From Rhodocollybia butyracea (taxonomy: Eukaryota > Basidiomycota > Agaricomycetes > Agaricales > Omphalotaceae), in NCBI GenBank assembly GCA_015501585.1, contig JADNRY010000340.1, forward strand, positions 1 through 64,000: a DNA stretch of 64,000 nucleotides. The letters run 5' to 3'. The notes below the pieces were generated by a model. That model had not been told where the DNA came from. It searched no databases and saw nothing but the letters and a program-made list of their open reading frames with translations. The position numbers were made by a program, and so were the translations under genes. Shown one piece after another: positions 24,247 to 35,660 of this stretch. Position 1 is the first letter of the stretch. Each line of letters starts with the position of its first letter.

Positions 24247-27237
24247 ATGAACGAAGGGCAAAAGCACCAAGTACGAAATGACAAGAATGATCTGAGTCCC
24301 CCCAGCAAGGGCGAATATGCACGCGAGACAGGAAAGATGTTTCTTGAAGCCCTGAACGTAGCGGCTAAGGGAATGTCTCTGCCGGGAGTAGTTACTGTTA
24401 TTGAACTCGCAAGAAGTCTCATTCTAAAGTGTGAGGCAAGTCCGACCATCTATACTTTTGATTTGACCACCTACCAATAACGATCTCTAGAATGGCTATG
24501 CTACCTTGAAAAAAGCAAAGGACCTCAAGAACCGTATTGCTAACTTGACACTCATTCTTGTTAACGAGCTCAAGGGAAAGAAAGCCGAAGAAATCGAAGA
24601 GAGATTGCAGAGAGATATCAAGCAGCTGGAGCTGTGAGTGTTTTTTAACCAAATGTAGACTGAACAGGCTGATCGTTATGAGGGATTTCCTAGTGATCTT
24701 AAGTATATTCAGTCTAAACTGGATAAGATTGCAAAGCAGAACACATTTCATCTGATAGTATTTCAATTGCTGAACGAGAATAGAGTACAAGGATGTGTGG
24801 AACGTCTAGGAAATTCGTTGGAGAGCTTCCATGTGAGCATATTTTCCGAAAATGGCTGCTCTTATAATTTGATATCCCACAGCTTGCACGCGAGATTGCA
24901 GACGCCGACGCTATCGAGCATCTGTCTCGGCAGATCATTACTTTCTTTAAGCAGCAGCAGGTCACTTTGGATGACATCCAGCTATCTACGAAAAATATGG
25001 AAAAGAAACTTGAAAATGTTGAACGGACTACTATGCAATCTGTCCAAGCTATCCTCGGTGAGAAGAGGTACCAAGGTGATGGTTCAAATGGTTTCAGTCC
25101 TGGACGAGGCATCATCCCAGTTGCGCCACATATCTTCTTTGGGCGTGACACAATTGTCAATGACTTTGTGCATGCACTGGTCTCTCAGAAGACCACTATG
25201 GCTCGGATCTGCCTCCTAGGACCTGGAGGCATGGGGAAGACATCTATAGCCCGCACCGTTCTCCACCACCCCTCCGTTGTAGAGCATTTTGGCAAGGAAA
25301 ACCGTGTCTGGGTACCTTGCATCAAGGCCACTTCTGTATCCTTACTCAAGGATACTCTTTATGATTCTCTTGGAGTGTCTCTCAATACAGGAGACCCGCT
25401 TCGTGATATCCTACATGATCTAGAGTCTTCAAAATCTCCCATTATCCTCTTGCTTGACAACTTTGAAACTCCCTGGAATCTTCATAGCCGGCCAGAGGTG
25501 CAAGATATCCTTTCTCAGCTCGCAAAGCTTAAGCATGTTGCACTCTTTGTCACTATGCGGTCATCCCAGCCACCTGGGGATAGTATACATTGGGAATCTG
25601 TCCATCTGAAGGCTGTTGACGAAGAAGCCTCAATTAGCATTTATACTCAAATTGATCCAGACGCAAGTCTAAGCCCTGAGTTAACCTCATTGCTTGATGA
25701 AGTTGGCCATATGCCACTAGCTATAACATTGATGGCAAAACTTGGAAAGAACTTGGGCTCTACACCAACAGAGCTTCTGGAGCAATATAAAAACGGTGGA
25801 ACTGCAGTAATGAGCCTTGGTGGGAGCACAGAACAGAACATGGATATCTGTATAGGCTTATCAGTTGAGAGTCAGCCCATGAAGGACTCACCTAGTGCAG
25901 CAAAGCTACTTGCTGTACTTGCACTATTGCCTGTAGGGACTACATTGAAAGCCTTGTCTCAGTGGTGGGCGCGCAATGTAGTACCAAATGGCACTATTAT
26001 GTCGGGGCTAGGGACACTCCTTGACACTTCTCTGGTGGAGAAGCGTGCAGATACCTTTTTTGTTCTCCCAGTAATCCGCCGGTATGTTCTCAATCCTGAA
26101 CGGTTTTCTGAAGATATTCGGAAAAAAACTGTCCAGGGGGCATGCACATTTCTCAAGGAGCATAATGCGTCCCCCGGAGAGAGCACCTACTTAGCACACA
26201 AAACAGCCCGTTCCTTGGAGGAAACCAATTTACAAGGCATCCTCTTAGAAACCACAGCACCTGATCCAGATATAATTAGCGCTCTCATTATCCTATCAGA
26301 GCACCAGTATGAAACACGCCCACGGATGGAGGTTGTACAACATGCTTTGGAGCTTTCCAAGAAGTTAAGGGACAAGAGGCTGTATGGAGAAGCATTATAT
26401 TGGAGTGGTCAAAACTTGGTGGGTCTTGATCAGCATGAGGAGGCAATGAAGCAGTTTCGTCTTGCCAGAAAAGCATTTTTACAGGCACCAGAACCAAAGC
26501 GTGCTGCTGATGCCTTGTATTGGCTTGGAGAACTTACCAGCTACACTAGCACAAGTGGCAAAAATCGTGGAGATCTTACAGATGCCTTGGCAGAATTCCG
26601 AGCTTTACGGGTAACTGATCCAGCAGGGATCGCATTGTGCCAGATAGCACTTGCATATCAGTGGGAAGCTCAATCAATTTCAACCCTCATTACCACTTGG
26701 GAATTCTGCTTTTCTAATAATTTGCCACTTCAACAAGCTGAATGTAGTCGATGTCTAACACAGACCTTCTTTAACTTGGGAAGGTTTGATGAAGCTAAGC
26801 AATGGGGTTTAGCTGCTCTGGAAGAAACTAAACAAAGCAAGTTGTGGACTTTTTATGCACTTGATATTGTCAGGAAGCTTGGGAAAGTATTCATCTCCCT
26901 GGGCAACTATGACAAGGCTGTGGAATATCTAATGGAAGGATTAGAGAGTAGCAAGGCTTATGGGAGGCCATTGGGTATTGTCCGAATTCTGTTCCAGTTG
27001 GGACGTGCTTGGATGAAGAAAGGGCAGAGAGAAGATGCAAAGGGAGCATTCATAGAAACACTCAGATACTGTGAAATGCTCCAAGGGGCATGGGAGGGGC
27101 CAGCAATCCAAAGGGCATGCCGGTTTTACCTTGATAAGCTCAAAAATTCCTCCAGAAAGCCTACCATTCAGGAGAAGGATGACCTTGAAAACCTTGGTGC
27201 AAAAGAGGATTATGAAATGGCAGGTATCTCTAATTAG
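24247..27237 (+). CDS. NB-ARC-TPR STAND (NLR-like) protein
   Basis: An intact fungal NLR-type ATPase of 941 residues. Exons are 24247-24435, 24491-24633, 24694-24832 and 24883-27237; introns are 50-60 bp and all phase-matched, the first being GC-AG (GCAAGT donor). The N-terminal 190 residues are a helical region (ALNVAAKGMSLPG, then LKNRIANLTLILVNELKGKK and a coiled-coil-like QQQVTLDDIQLSTKNMEKK), a common agaricomycete N-terminus. NB-ARC follows: the FFGRD motif, Walker A GPGGMGKTS near residue 240, Walker B IILLLDNFE, RNBS-B-like FVTMRS, and GLPL-like GHMPLAI. The C-terminal third is TPR repeats (KRAADALYWLGEL, CLTQTFFNLGRFDEAKQWG, KLGKVFISLGNYDKAVEYL, ILFQLGRAWMKKGQREDAKG). Such proteins are expected to oligomerise on ligand sensing. 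The ligand and output are unknown, and no effector domain is recognised. Confidence 0.9.
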
Positions 27238-27639
27238 ACGGGGATTAATCATTAGATACCAGTAGTGGTCAGCAAATGTGAACAGGACATGTGTGTACTG
27301 GGGAGCAGAAGAATAATACATCTTTACAACAATGACTTTGTATAATTTACGGACCCAGTAACCTGTAACCTGTTGCAATTTATTTTGGAAAAGCGAGAAA
27401 CTCAAACGTGTGACAGTCATAGTAGTAGCAATGTAGCAAGTTACTATGAAATGATTTGCAAAGCCTTTCCGACAGTTCCAAAGACAACTAAAAGGGCCCA
27501 TGAAGCAAAAAAGGGACATTGGACGTCTTGACTGACATCCATTGGAGAAAAAAAAAAGAATGACGAAAGGAAGGGAGACGTATAACGAAGTCGTCACGTA
27601 TCATCTATTGATTGGAATAGACGCCAATGGCTAATCTCT

Positions 27640-28110
27640 GTTCTTTCTACTCAGCCACCATCTGACTCTCACCGTGGCTGCTTCAACTTTATTGCACCAT
27701 TTCTCAACGCAATGGCTGTGTTAAAAGACAATGTTTTCAAGCATTCCGCACTGGAGAAGTGGCAGAAATAGGTCGAAGAATAACTGAAGCAGTTGTGTGT
27801 TTTTCAGTCTTGTTTTTTTTTACAATACTTATTCTATATCGCAGATACGCCATGGGACCAATGCGGTGATTATAGGATGAAATTTTGTGCTCGAAGTTCG
27901 GAAATTTTCTCCAGCTAACACGACGTACGACATCTTTACGCGAGAGCGGTTTGGACTACGACTGAACGAACCAAAGAACTGTCGGAAAGTCTGGCAGAAT
28001 AGAGTTCGGTACTTGCGGCATGCGTATCTCACCAGTATGCCTAGCCATTAAAGTTAACTTCATATCACTTGTCAGGTGTTGCGAGCAACTCTCTGGCTTT
28101 GATTTCTGGC
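27640..28110 (+). pseudogene. N-terminal relic of dienoyl-CoA-reductase-like SDR (copy 3)
   Basis: The layout matches copy 2: a CCGTGGCTGCTTCAACTTTATTG start region, a KDNVFKHSALE-like block near 27728, the relic corresponding to RYATNAV near 27845, then the KFLLQLTRRTTSLR region. It also keeps part of the downstream intron (TATCTCACCAGTATGCCTAGCC). Multiple stops are present. Confidence 0.65.
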
Positions 28111-28159
28111 CCATCGGAAATTTGGTTCAAGAAAGTTACAGCATCGAGACTCCGGGATG

Positions 28160-29215
28160 AAACGGATCGTATACGCGTTCAGGCAATGGCTCTAACTATT
28201 ACACCTGCAGAGACGACGGCGAGTGTTACTGAAGAATATACAACTTTTTGCTGATCGGTTCAACAGAAGGCGAAACCAAACAAACTCTTACGAGATATCT
28301 TCCCTCCCAGACTCTCAGATCTCAGCGCCAGCATCAACGCATCGATGCCAAAACCATCCACGAATGCGTTCACGGTCTTTGCTTGTCGTCGGCAAAATCA
28401 GCAAAATCCTACCAAACAACTCAATTACCTAGACTACGCAATCGCCGGCCCAACCATCCCCAAAAACCCCCAAAAACCGATACAGAGTCGCTCTGTCCAC
28501 TGAACGCACAGGACAAGGGCCTACCATGAGCCACCTACAATGACCATCCTCCTGACGTATTACACCCCCGCCCCTTCGCGTCTGACGCGATCTGACAGTT
28601 CAGATCTCTACGGCCAAGTATCTCCCATCCGCCAACTCCCCTACCTTACCTCCGACCGGCCCATGGCATGTCACCGGCCATGAACGTTTGAACCGCAGCT
28701 TGGCCCTCCCTCCCAGGCCAAAGCAATACCATCACGGCATTACACCCTTACATTTTCTACCGAAACATCCCTACATCTGACTCCCAGCACTACATGTACA
28801 GTTCCTCTTCCTCGCACCACCATATCTCCTGGGACAGACTCAGTAACCCCAGGCCGCCTCCGCCCCAAGCTCTTCTGGCTCCGCGAGCGTAATGCGGCCT
28901 GCAACCTACGAGAGATCCTCGTCCGCGGTTCGAAGTCTCCGACAGGCTCAGGAGGGCCGAACTCTGCAGGCCTAGGACAAGCCAGTGCGAACCAGGAACT
29001 AACAATAGCGGCAATAACAGCAGCAACTACGATTTCCCTACTCTTACCTCCCCGTTCTTCCCTACGCCCTCGCAGATGTTCTACTCCAACACTCTTGGGA
29101 ACTCATCGGCGTCTGCTCCTAGTGCCGGGGGCAAATAATGCACGGAATGGGTGCGATCGTCGCTCGTATGCGCGCACCACTTCGGAAGCCAACTGCTTGA
29201 ATACGCGCGTGCGGT
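28160..29215 (+). pseudogene. HMG-box gene relic (copy 3)
   Basis: The relic retains the start context (AGGCAATGGCTCTAACTATTAC), exon 2 beginning (CAACAGAAGGCGAAACCAAAC), a drifted box region with GGCAAAATCAGCAAAATCCT, and the C-terminal TCTTCCCTACGCCCTCGCAG block near 29052. Numerous indels and stops remove coding potential. Confidence 0.78.
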
Positions 29216-29479
29216 GGCTGTGGTTTTGTGTGGTTTTCTTGTTTAAGTAACTTGTCAGTCGAAGTAGAACAAAGTTTACGTGCATACTTGTTCTTTTTAC
29301 TCTCTGCCTGAGTTTCTCAGATCCAGGCTGCGAACCCAATGATAGTAGTAATTCCATTTCAAGTATCGTTTGCCGTAACTATTATCATCCTTTCTTCCTC
29401 AGGCCCGCTATCTCATGGCTCCTGGACTTTCAAGCTTCAAGCTTCAGCGTTTTCTGTGCCAGTTATAAAATTAACAGCT

Positions 29480-30450
29480 GGGGTCAAGGGTAACTGGTAA
29501 CCGGTGAAGTTCTGTTTCTTGCGCTGGAGATGTCTGAAGCAGTTGTACACTTGTGCAGTTGTTGCATATCTCACCTTGTGTCTGACGCTTGTGCTTATGA
29601 ATAGATGCGCCAAGGTGCCAATGCAGTGGCTGTACAACAGGAGTTCACGCGTTCACGCATTCGACGCATTCAAAATCCTTTCAACTCAAATCGACTCAAA
29701 TATAGCAGATCCAGACAGCAACAGAACTTTCGGTAGCCACAGGGAGGGCTTGTATGTCTGCTCAGGCTGATGTTAGAGGGCCAAATACGCTCAACGATGC
29801 TGTTGTTGAAAAGTTTGGACGGAATAAATCTTGTCGTTTGCGGTACGCGTATTTCAGACATGTCTATATGGTTCTGCATGGTAAGCCGCTCATTCTTCTG
29901 TGTAGTCTTCCAATACACAGGTGCCACGGGAAACAACATCTCCGGTCTGGGGTCTATCAGAAAATGGGTTCAAGACAGTGATGAGTGCATTGCGGGCTAT
30001 TACTCTTTAAGATGAAAACGCCCAACATAATCAAAGCCACCCTTCTACATCATACATGTTCGCGCCTCTTGAGTTCGCAAATCAAGAGGCGCGTACAACC
30101 CTCTTCGTTACCGAGGTACTACGGTCGGCTAGGCCTCAAAGTGCTGACACTAAAGTCTACCTTCCAAAGCATCTCAATATCAGGTCCTCGTCTCGGCCGC
30201 CAAAGCCGGAATAGACACCATTTCCGCGGTACTCACCACAGGAGAAGAAGGTCTGCACAGTGTATGCTCAAACGTCATCTCCACTGGAGCTGCATGAATC
30301 GTTCAATTGAGCACCAACCCAACGACCACTAGCCATGTCAGTCAGATCTCCGACATCGCATGAAGTTACTTCTCGTTGATGCGGAGCAAGAACACTTCAC
30401 AGTATCGCAGCTTCCTTTCCCGCAGACGGTGCTAGACCCGGAAGGTGCGT
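29480..30450 (+). pseudogene. Relic of dienoyl-CoA-reductase-like SDR, full span (copy 4)
   Basis: Pieces cover the whole enzyme: a VTG turn and MSEAVVH near 29490-29550, SAQADVRGPNTLNDAVVEKF near 29757-29815, GRINLVVCGT across a one-base slip, GATGNNISGLGSIRKWVQDS near 29922, the VSAAKAGID region near 30190, and a C-terminal VDAEQEHFTVSQLPF block near 30376. Frames break several times. No tRNA follows this copy. Confidence 0.72.
30061..30093. repeat. 12-bp perfect inverted repeat, 9-nt loop
   Basis: CGCGCCTCTTGA (30061-30072) and TCAAGAGGCGCG (30082-30093) are exact complements. The hairpin lies inside the SDR relic and has no U-tract, so no terminator role is suggested. Confidence 0.8.
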
Positions 30451-30879
30451 AGAGTAAAATTCACTTTTGCGATTACGTAGAGGAGTAGTCGGAAAATGAA
30501 GTACATTGCTTGGTTATTGCTTCACTGTAACCGATAACTCGCAGTAGTAGCGATTTCATCGATTCCACGTTGGTCATCCATACTTAGTCGACCCCAGCAG
30601 GTTAATTGGACGCCAGTAACTTGAACAAAAGAGAACTAGAGAAACGAACTCTGTTAGTGTAAGAGGTCGGAGATGAAACGATAAAGAGAGGGGGGAAGCT
30701 TAAAGTGATAGCGCCAAAGACCACAAGAGGATAATTTCAGTGTCGAGGTCACTTTGAATGTCCTTGACTCCTTGGACCTTGCAACTCCCAATCACCATAT
30801 ATCCGCAACCGTGACCAAAATGGAAGTGGACATTGGAACATTGAAGTACTTACCACTGACATCCCTTGGAGAATGACGA
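30451..30879. other. Intergenic region
   Basis: No supported gene is seen between the SDR relic and the minus-strand F-box relic. Confidence 0.35.
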
Positions 30880-31195
30880 AAGTATGAGGGAGACGTAGAG
30901 AACACAATACCGTCGTTAACGTTGATGTGATTCTGATCACTACTTCCCCCAGCTGAAGACAGCTCGTCGAATAGTGACTGTCGTGAAAGTACCATTTCAT
31001 TCGATCTCTGAGAATATTCTGGGAGCTCAATGATAGGTGCTACCTTAAGCCTGGGGAAAGGAACATCCAAGCGACCATTGAGACAAGTCATATTTTGGAA
31101 GAGTAAATTCAAGCCGGATGGATACAAATTCTCAAGCAAGAAAGACTAGACTGTTGGGAAAGCATGTAGCGGTACAATGAAGTTTTCCCAATGCT
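30880..31195 (-). pseudogene. Partial duplicate of the F-box gene 3' end
   Basis: Minus-strand frames read NLYPSGLNLLFQNMTCLNGR followed by LDVPFPRL, and a RQSLFDELSSAGGS segment. They parallel SYPSGWDLLFQNMTYSNGR, LDVLFPKL and RQSSMDELSSGEED of the intact gene immediately upstream. An in-frame stop lies in the equivalent of the AFPTVESF segment. It is a tandem partial copy of about 300 bp. Confidence 0.85.
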
Positions 31196-31200
31196 CATAC

Positions 31201-32841
31201 TCAATAAATATTGACATCCGATACGAGCCCATCCAGAAATGCGAGATCTTCCGGCGAGACAATATCGAAATCGTTTAGCCCCAGAGTCAGCTTCTGCAGT
31301 TGCCTTACCCCCTGCTGATCATTGTCCTCCTCACCTGAAGACAACTCGTCCATTGATGATTGTCGCGAAAGTAGCATTGCATCCAGTCCCTGAGGATACT
31401 CTGTCACCTCTTTGCACGTCAATGATAGCTCCGTAAGCTTGGGGAAAAGAACATCCAAGCGACCATTGGAATAAGTCATGTTTTGGAAGAGTAAATCCCA
31501 GCCGGATGGGTAAGAATCGACAAGAAAGAAGGACTCGACTGTTGGGAAAGCACGTAGAGCTACAATCAAGTTTTTGAAATGCTCTCCTGCATCAGGTGCA
31601 TTAAATACTTTCAGATCCAGTGATGAGAGTTTGGCCATGGAGCGAGCTTGAAAGCTTATCAGCCGGGTGGAAAGATCATAGTAACTATTTCCGTTGCACC
31701 AAAGTAAGACAAGTTCTTTAAGCGAAGGTGTAGTAAGACAGTCGAATAAATCGCCACTGCAGCTCTCTTGGAGGTGGCTGATGGTGAGCGATGTCAAAGT
31801 GGGCCAGAAAAGTTGGGGGAAGTTGGTCACTGTGGAGTCAATCGACTCTGAGGGATAGAATTTGAATGTGGTGAGAGCTTTACACTGCAAGATGAGCTCC
31901 AAGTACACCTGTGGACTGGCTTTTTCGGCTTCCCCACTCACTGCCAGCGAAGTTAACTGTCGTATAGGCAATGCAAAGACTTGAAAGAGGGAAAGGGTCT
32001 CGGAGGCCTCCGTAATATGGACAGTTCGCAATTTGGTCGCTCCTAAAAATGCCTTGATTGGGTAAGTGGCGGTATCAGCAAGCCATTTCAAATGGCTGGT
32101 ACTTTGTTCACCATCATAACGTTCTTCAAATATCAACGTCAAGCATTCCAGCATGGGAAATGACAAAGGTGGAAGGCTGACAAAAGCGTGAAGTTGTGCC
32201 GAAAAGGACTTTAGGGTGAGAACCTGGATCTTGGAACGAAAAGACAAGCTATGGTTCAAGACTTGCCAGATCCCAGATTTCACTCTGTCTTCGAGGACAC
32301 GCGACTCCCAGTTCAAAAACCCCAGGGAAATTTTCAAGGGATAGCCCTGACTGCGAGAAAGCCAATCCTTCACCCAGCTAACGTCATTACCAAGAGCAGC
32401 AAAGTGTTTGGGACGATTAACGTCGATGACCAAGTTCGACCAGATCCGTGGCGTCATATGCGCTACCTGTCTCCAGGCAACGCACACCTTGCTGATAGCT
32501 ACAGGTGAGCTGGTGCGGTATTCATCGATATATAAATGGACCTTCCATATATGTTGAGGAAGGCACCATGGATCACATGAAAGTTCAAAGATATATCCCA
32601 GAATTTCTGGTGGAATTCGACGAATCGGCGCCAGGATATTCTTAAACAAATCAAGTTCGACAAGTTTTGCATTTTTTCGAGGGATGAGATGGGAAGCTCG
32701 AGTTTCATGGGCATCTATTTCCTCCGTTAGGCTTGAAACTTCAGCCTCAAGCTGGACTAGTCGAGCCTGAAGGAAAGATAACTCGGATGGTTCAAGGGAA
32801 AGCTGGGTTTCGAGACGATATAATGAGAGATATTGGGCCAT
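31201..32841 (-). CDS. F-box protein with LRR-like C-terminus
   Basis: A single-exon protein of about 546 residues, starting at MAQYLSLYRLE; an in-frame ATG 17 codons upstream at 32892 is less likely. It has a coiled-coil-like N-terminus (LQARLVQLEAEVSSLTEEID), then the agaricomycete F-box core IRRIPPEILGYIFELSC and the CVAWRQVAHMTPRIWSNLVI segment that follows it in this family. The rest is a leucine-rich, irregular repeat region (LTSLAVSG, LTSLTISHLQES, LKELVLLWCN, LSSLDLKVF). By family knowledge it would act as the substrate-recognition subunit of an SCF ubiquitin ligase. The target is unknown. The 3' end has a partial tandem duplicate just downstream. Confidence 0.85.
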   Translation of the reverse strand: MAQYLSLYRLETQLSLEPSELSFLQARLVQLEAEVSSLTEEIDAHETRASHLIPRKNAKLVELDLFKNILAPIRRIPPEILGYIFELSCDPWCLPQHIWKVHLYIDEYRTSSPVAISKVCVAWRQVAHMTPRIWSNLVIDVNRPKHFAALGNDVSWVKDWLSRSQGYPLKISLGFLNWESRVLEDRVKSGIWQVLNHSLSFRSKIQVLTLKSFSAQLHAFVSLPPLSFPMLECLTLIFEERYDGEQSTSHLKWLADTATYPIKAFLGATKLRTVHITEASETLSLFQVFALPIRQLTSLAVSGEAEKASPQVYLELILQCKALTTFKFYPSESIDSTVTNFPQLFWPTLTSLTISHLQESCSGDLFDCLTTPSLKELVLLWCNGNSYYDLSTRLISFQARSMAKLSSLDLKVFNAPDAGEHFKNLIVALRAFPTVESFFLVDSYPSGWDLLFQNMTYSNGRLDVLFPKLTELSLTCKEVTEYPQGLDAMLLSRQSSMDELSSGEEDNDQQGVRQLQKLTLGLNDFDIVSPEDLAFLDGLVSDVNIY

Positions 32842-32892
32842 TGTAAACAGAAGGAATTGATAATCGAAATCCAAGGATGTCCAGGATACCAA

Positions 32893-33863
32893 GAGCTACG
32901 TCGTTTCACGTACGGCAAGATAACGCACACCGAGAAAAGATCTTTGGGTTTGTTAATATACTAAGGCCTGAGATGCGCGTGAAAACCATCCTTACAGTCT
33001 ACAAGCGAAAAGAGGAGTCCTTTTGAGAGCGACGGGTCAAATCACAAAAAAATTGTTGACCGCTTGGAGTAGTATCGGCTCTTAAGTAGGTTTTTCGGTG
33101 GTCAAGACTGAATCGGTATGCCTCTCACTCACGGACTGATTAGATAGTTACGTTAGATCACATGTACTTGACAATTAATTGTTCTTTGTTCTTTTACCAC
33201 GTCGTTGCCACTCACTCGTGTTCTTCTGTGGGTCCAGCTGCCAAGGTCTAAATTTAAAGTACAACAAAGACAATTGACCTTTTGACACCAAAACTGGTGG
33301 GAACTAGTGGGAACCTTATCAGCAGCAAAGTTGTACAAAGTTATCGCAGTACATTCAGGTACTTACCGGCGCCGGACGCTTGACACTTGATAGTCATCGG
33401 ACACTCGATAAGCGGACCGACATGAACATGGGACATTAATCTATGATTGACTAACGAGAAATGCACCACCTGAGCACCGCAAGAGCACCGTTTGGAGTGC
33501 TCACCGTTCTCTCAAAATCTCTGGCACAGTAAGGAAGCAGATAGTCTCCTACACGTAGCGTAGTTAACTGATTCATTATACACGAAGTAATCCATGAGGT
33601 AACTGCGGTGAGATACTATCATCTATGTCTCCACACTGAAGTCGGCAGAATGCAACTGGTGTGGCAGCTGACCCGACTTATCAGCTAAACGTGGGTGGGC
33701 TGGTAGTCGTTTCTGGCACGCAGTCTTTTGTAGTCTAGTATTACTGTGTACATAATTGTTCATGTTCCGTATATTCTAATCTATGCTCATCTAAGTAGTC
33801 CGAGTAGCCCCACTGCTATTATGATACACGGTGCAGCCAACCCCACAGCCAGCCCCAAAAATA
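32893..33863. other. Intergenic region, about 1 kb
   Basis: Nothing recognisable is seen on either strand. The part next to 32893 is presumably the F-box promoter. Confidence 0.35.
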
Positions 33864-35245
33864 TCATGTCTGAGATGTAAGGCAAAAAATTTGTATTAGT
33901 TTGTTAACCCATTTAGGACGCACAGAGCATGCCGATTTAGTGGTCTCTGAACGCGCAGTTCCTTTCTTCGAAGGAGTCATGTGTTCCACCGGTACAGGAG
34001 GCGATAATACAGGAGGTGCTGCAGGCGCAGTCCTTTTCGTCTCCTTGGTCGAAGGACTCCCGTGTGCCATCGAAAGGGGAGGTGCTCCAGGCGTAGTTCC
34101 TTTCGCCTTCCTTTTCTTAGTCGAAGGGGTCCCGTGTTCCACCGATACGTGCGATGGAGGCGCAGCTACCTCCGTCTCCTTGGTCGAAGGCCTCTTTGTT
34201 TCTTGGGGACAAACATGAACAGCCCGAGGCCAATAATCAATCCCCCAAGTGTCCCATTCTGCGCAGGGGGGAGACTGTATCGAGCCTGAGTTAAAAAGTA
34301 CAAATTGATTAAGGTCCTTGCGTAGTAGCCCAGAGTAAATAGTTTCACTGACCCTTTTCAACACACTCGACTCGTATCTTGAGAGAATTCGACCCCCCTT
34401 GTACACCAGGAAAGCCTGGCGAGGGCTTAAGGTAGGCAGGTGGGATGAGCATCTGGTAATTGTTCTTCCGCTGGTAATAGTGATGCTCTGAGAAAAGAAT
34501 CGTCTGGCCGCTAATGTCACCATAACCATGATTCTTGATATAATATGCAAGTTGGGAGGGGTTCCTGTTGGTGGCACCAGTATCGGCTACAAATAGCTAT
34601 ATTGAGAATCAGGATCCGATAGTACTCTCTGGCGTAGTTGTCATTAATACCTTTGGTGCCTTTTTGAGGGCTTTCTTATTAGCCAACACGGCACACTGGA
34701 AATCGAGCCAGCTCTGATTCAAAGCTACTAGAAGGATACGTGACCGAAACCTACCTCCCAGTAGTCGTGCGGGATGTAACCTGCCAGAAAAAGGCTTGTT
34801 TTTAACACTTTGACTTAGTACATGTGAATCAGCTACGTACCCGGAAAATTGTTCAACTGAGGGGAAAGATATGCTCCTTCTCCTAGGTATGCTCCATTGG
34901 CTTCTCCCAGCTGTACCCCCGAAGCCGGAATAGAGGTAAGTCTGTTGAGGCGATTGTACTCAGCTGCGATTTTCTGGCATCACCAAGGATATGAGAACGC
35001 TGCCGACATAGACTCATGGGAAACACTATCACCCACCGGAGGGACATGAAGAAAACCAAGTAAAACTCTCTTGGGGTCAAGAGGCGCGAAATCGACTGGT
35101 TCCGGGGGATGAGGGAAAGTACGAAGTTCGTAGGACTCTGTGTGGTTGAGGGGAGCGCGTTGACTCGAAGTTGAAGTAGAATGAGGACGAAGGTATAGGT
35201 AGTAATAAGGACATGGGGACGTAAAAAAACAGATATCCTTCTCAT
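33864..35245 (-). pseudogene. Secreted-protein family member A, frame-broken
   Basis: This is a paralogue of the intact gene at 45697-46837 with the same exon order. It starts MRRISVFLRPHVLITTYTF and has a signal-peptide-like core VLILLQLRVNALP. Exon 1 then slips frame between the leader and RVLLGFLHVPP. Later exons are clean: KIAAEYNRLNRLTSIPASG, GAYLSPQLNNFP, GYIPHDYWE, CAVLANKKALKKAPK, then ADTGATNRNPSQLAYYIKNH to NYQMLIPPAYLKPSPGFPG. The last exon has a Thr/Pro/Lys-rich tail with repeated VEHGTPSTKK-like units that the paralogue lacks. The leader slip makes it a likely pseudogene, or carries an assembly indel. Function is unknown. Confidence 0.68.
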
Positions 35246-35590
35246 CGATGTTTTGTCGAGTTTCCGGGGAGAATGGTTTGGGATGTTGAAGCCAGCTCCA
35301 ATACTGAAGATGTGATAAAAAAAAGCTGGGTGATGAAAGGCTCGATTGAACCGCGGACGTGGATCAGGCGAGTTGAAAAAACTCGTTGTCTCTTTATACC
35401 TACGCATTTTGTGATGTTGAGCCTGCGGCTTACCTGTTTTGGGAATGAAGTTGCAAGTTGCAAATGTCGAGTTGAAAAAGCGCTGTTCAATTGTAATCAC
35501 AGCAAAAATCGCGACGAGCCGACGACGGTGCCTAAAGTACAAGTGTACACGTTTGCGCTTGAGATCGAATTCGGCTTCGTCTACGAAGAT

Positions 35591-35660
35591 CTGCAAAACG
35601 TGGGTGGAGTACAAGCCGCTTTCCGGCACTGGAAGCTGCCCACGTTCCACGTTTTACTGA
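35591..35660. mobile_element. Short foldback element related to the 9560 MITE
   Basis: CTGCAAAACGTGG at the left pairs imperfectly with CCACGTTTTACTG at the right (11 of 13). The interior carries AAGCCGCTTTCCGGCACTG, identical to a block in the 9560 element. It is a shorter or deleted family member. Confidence 0.55.

Larger units (their letters stand above)
27620..29425 (+). repeat. Segmental duplicate, right copy (SDR N-terminus plus HMG relic)
   Basis: This copy is collinear with 21590-23740 and in the same orientation. Together they flank the NB-ARC-TPR gene as direct repeats about 6 kb apart. The copies differ by many substitutions and indels, so the duplication is not recent. Confidence 0.8.
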
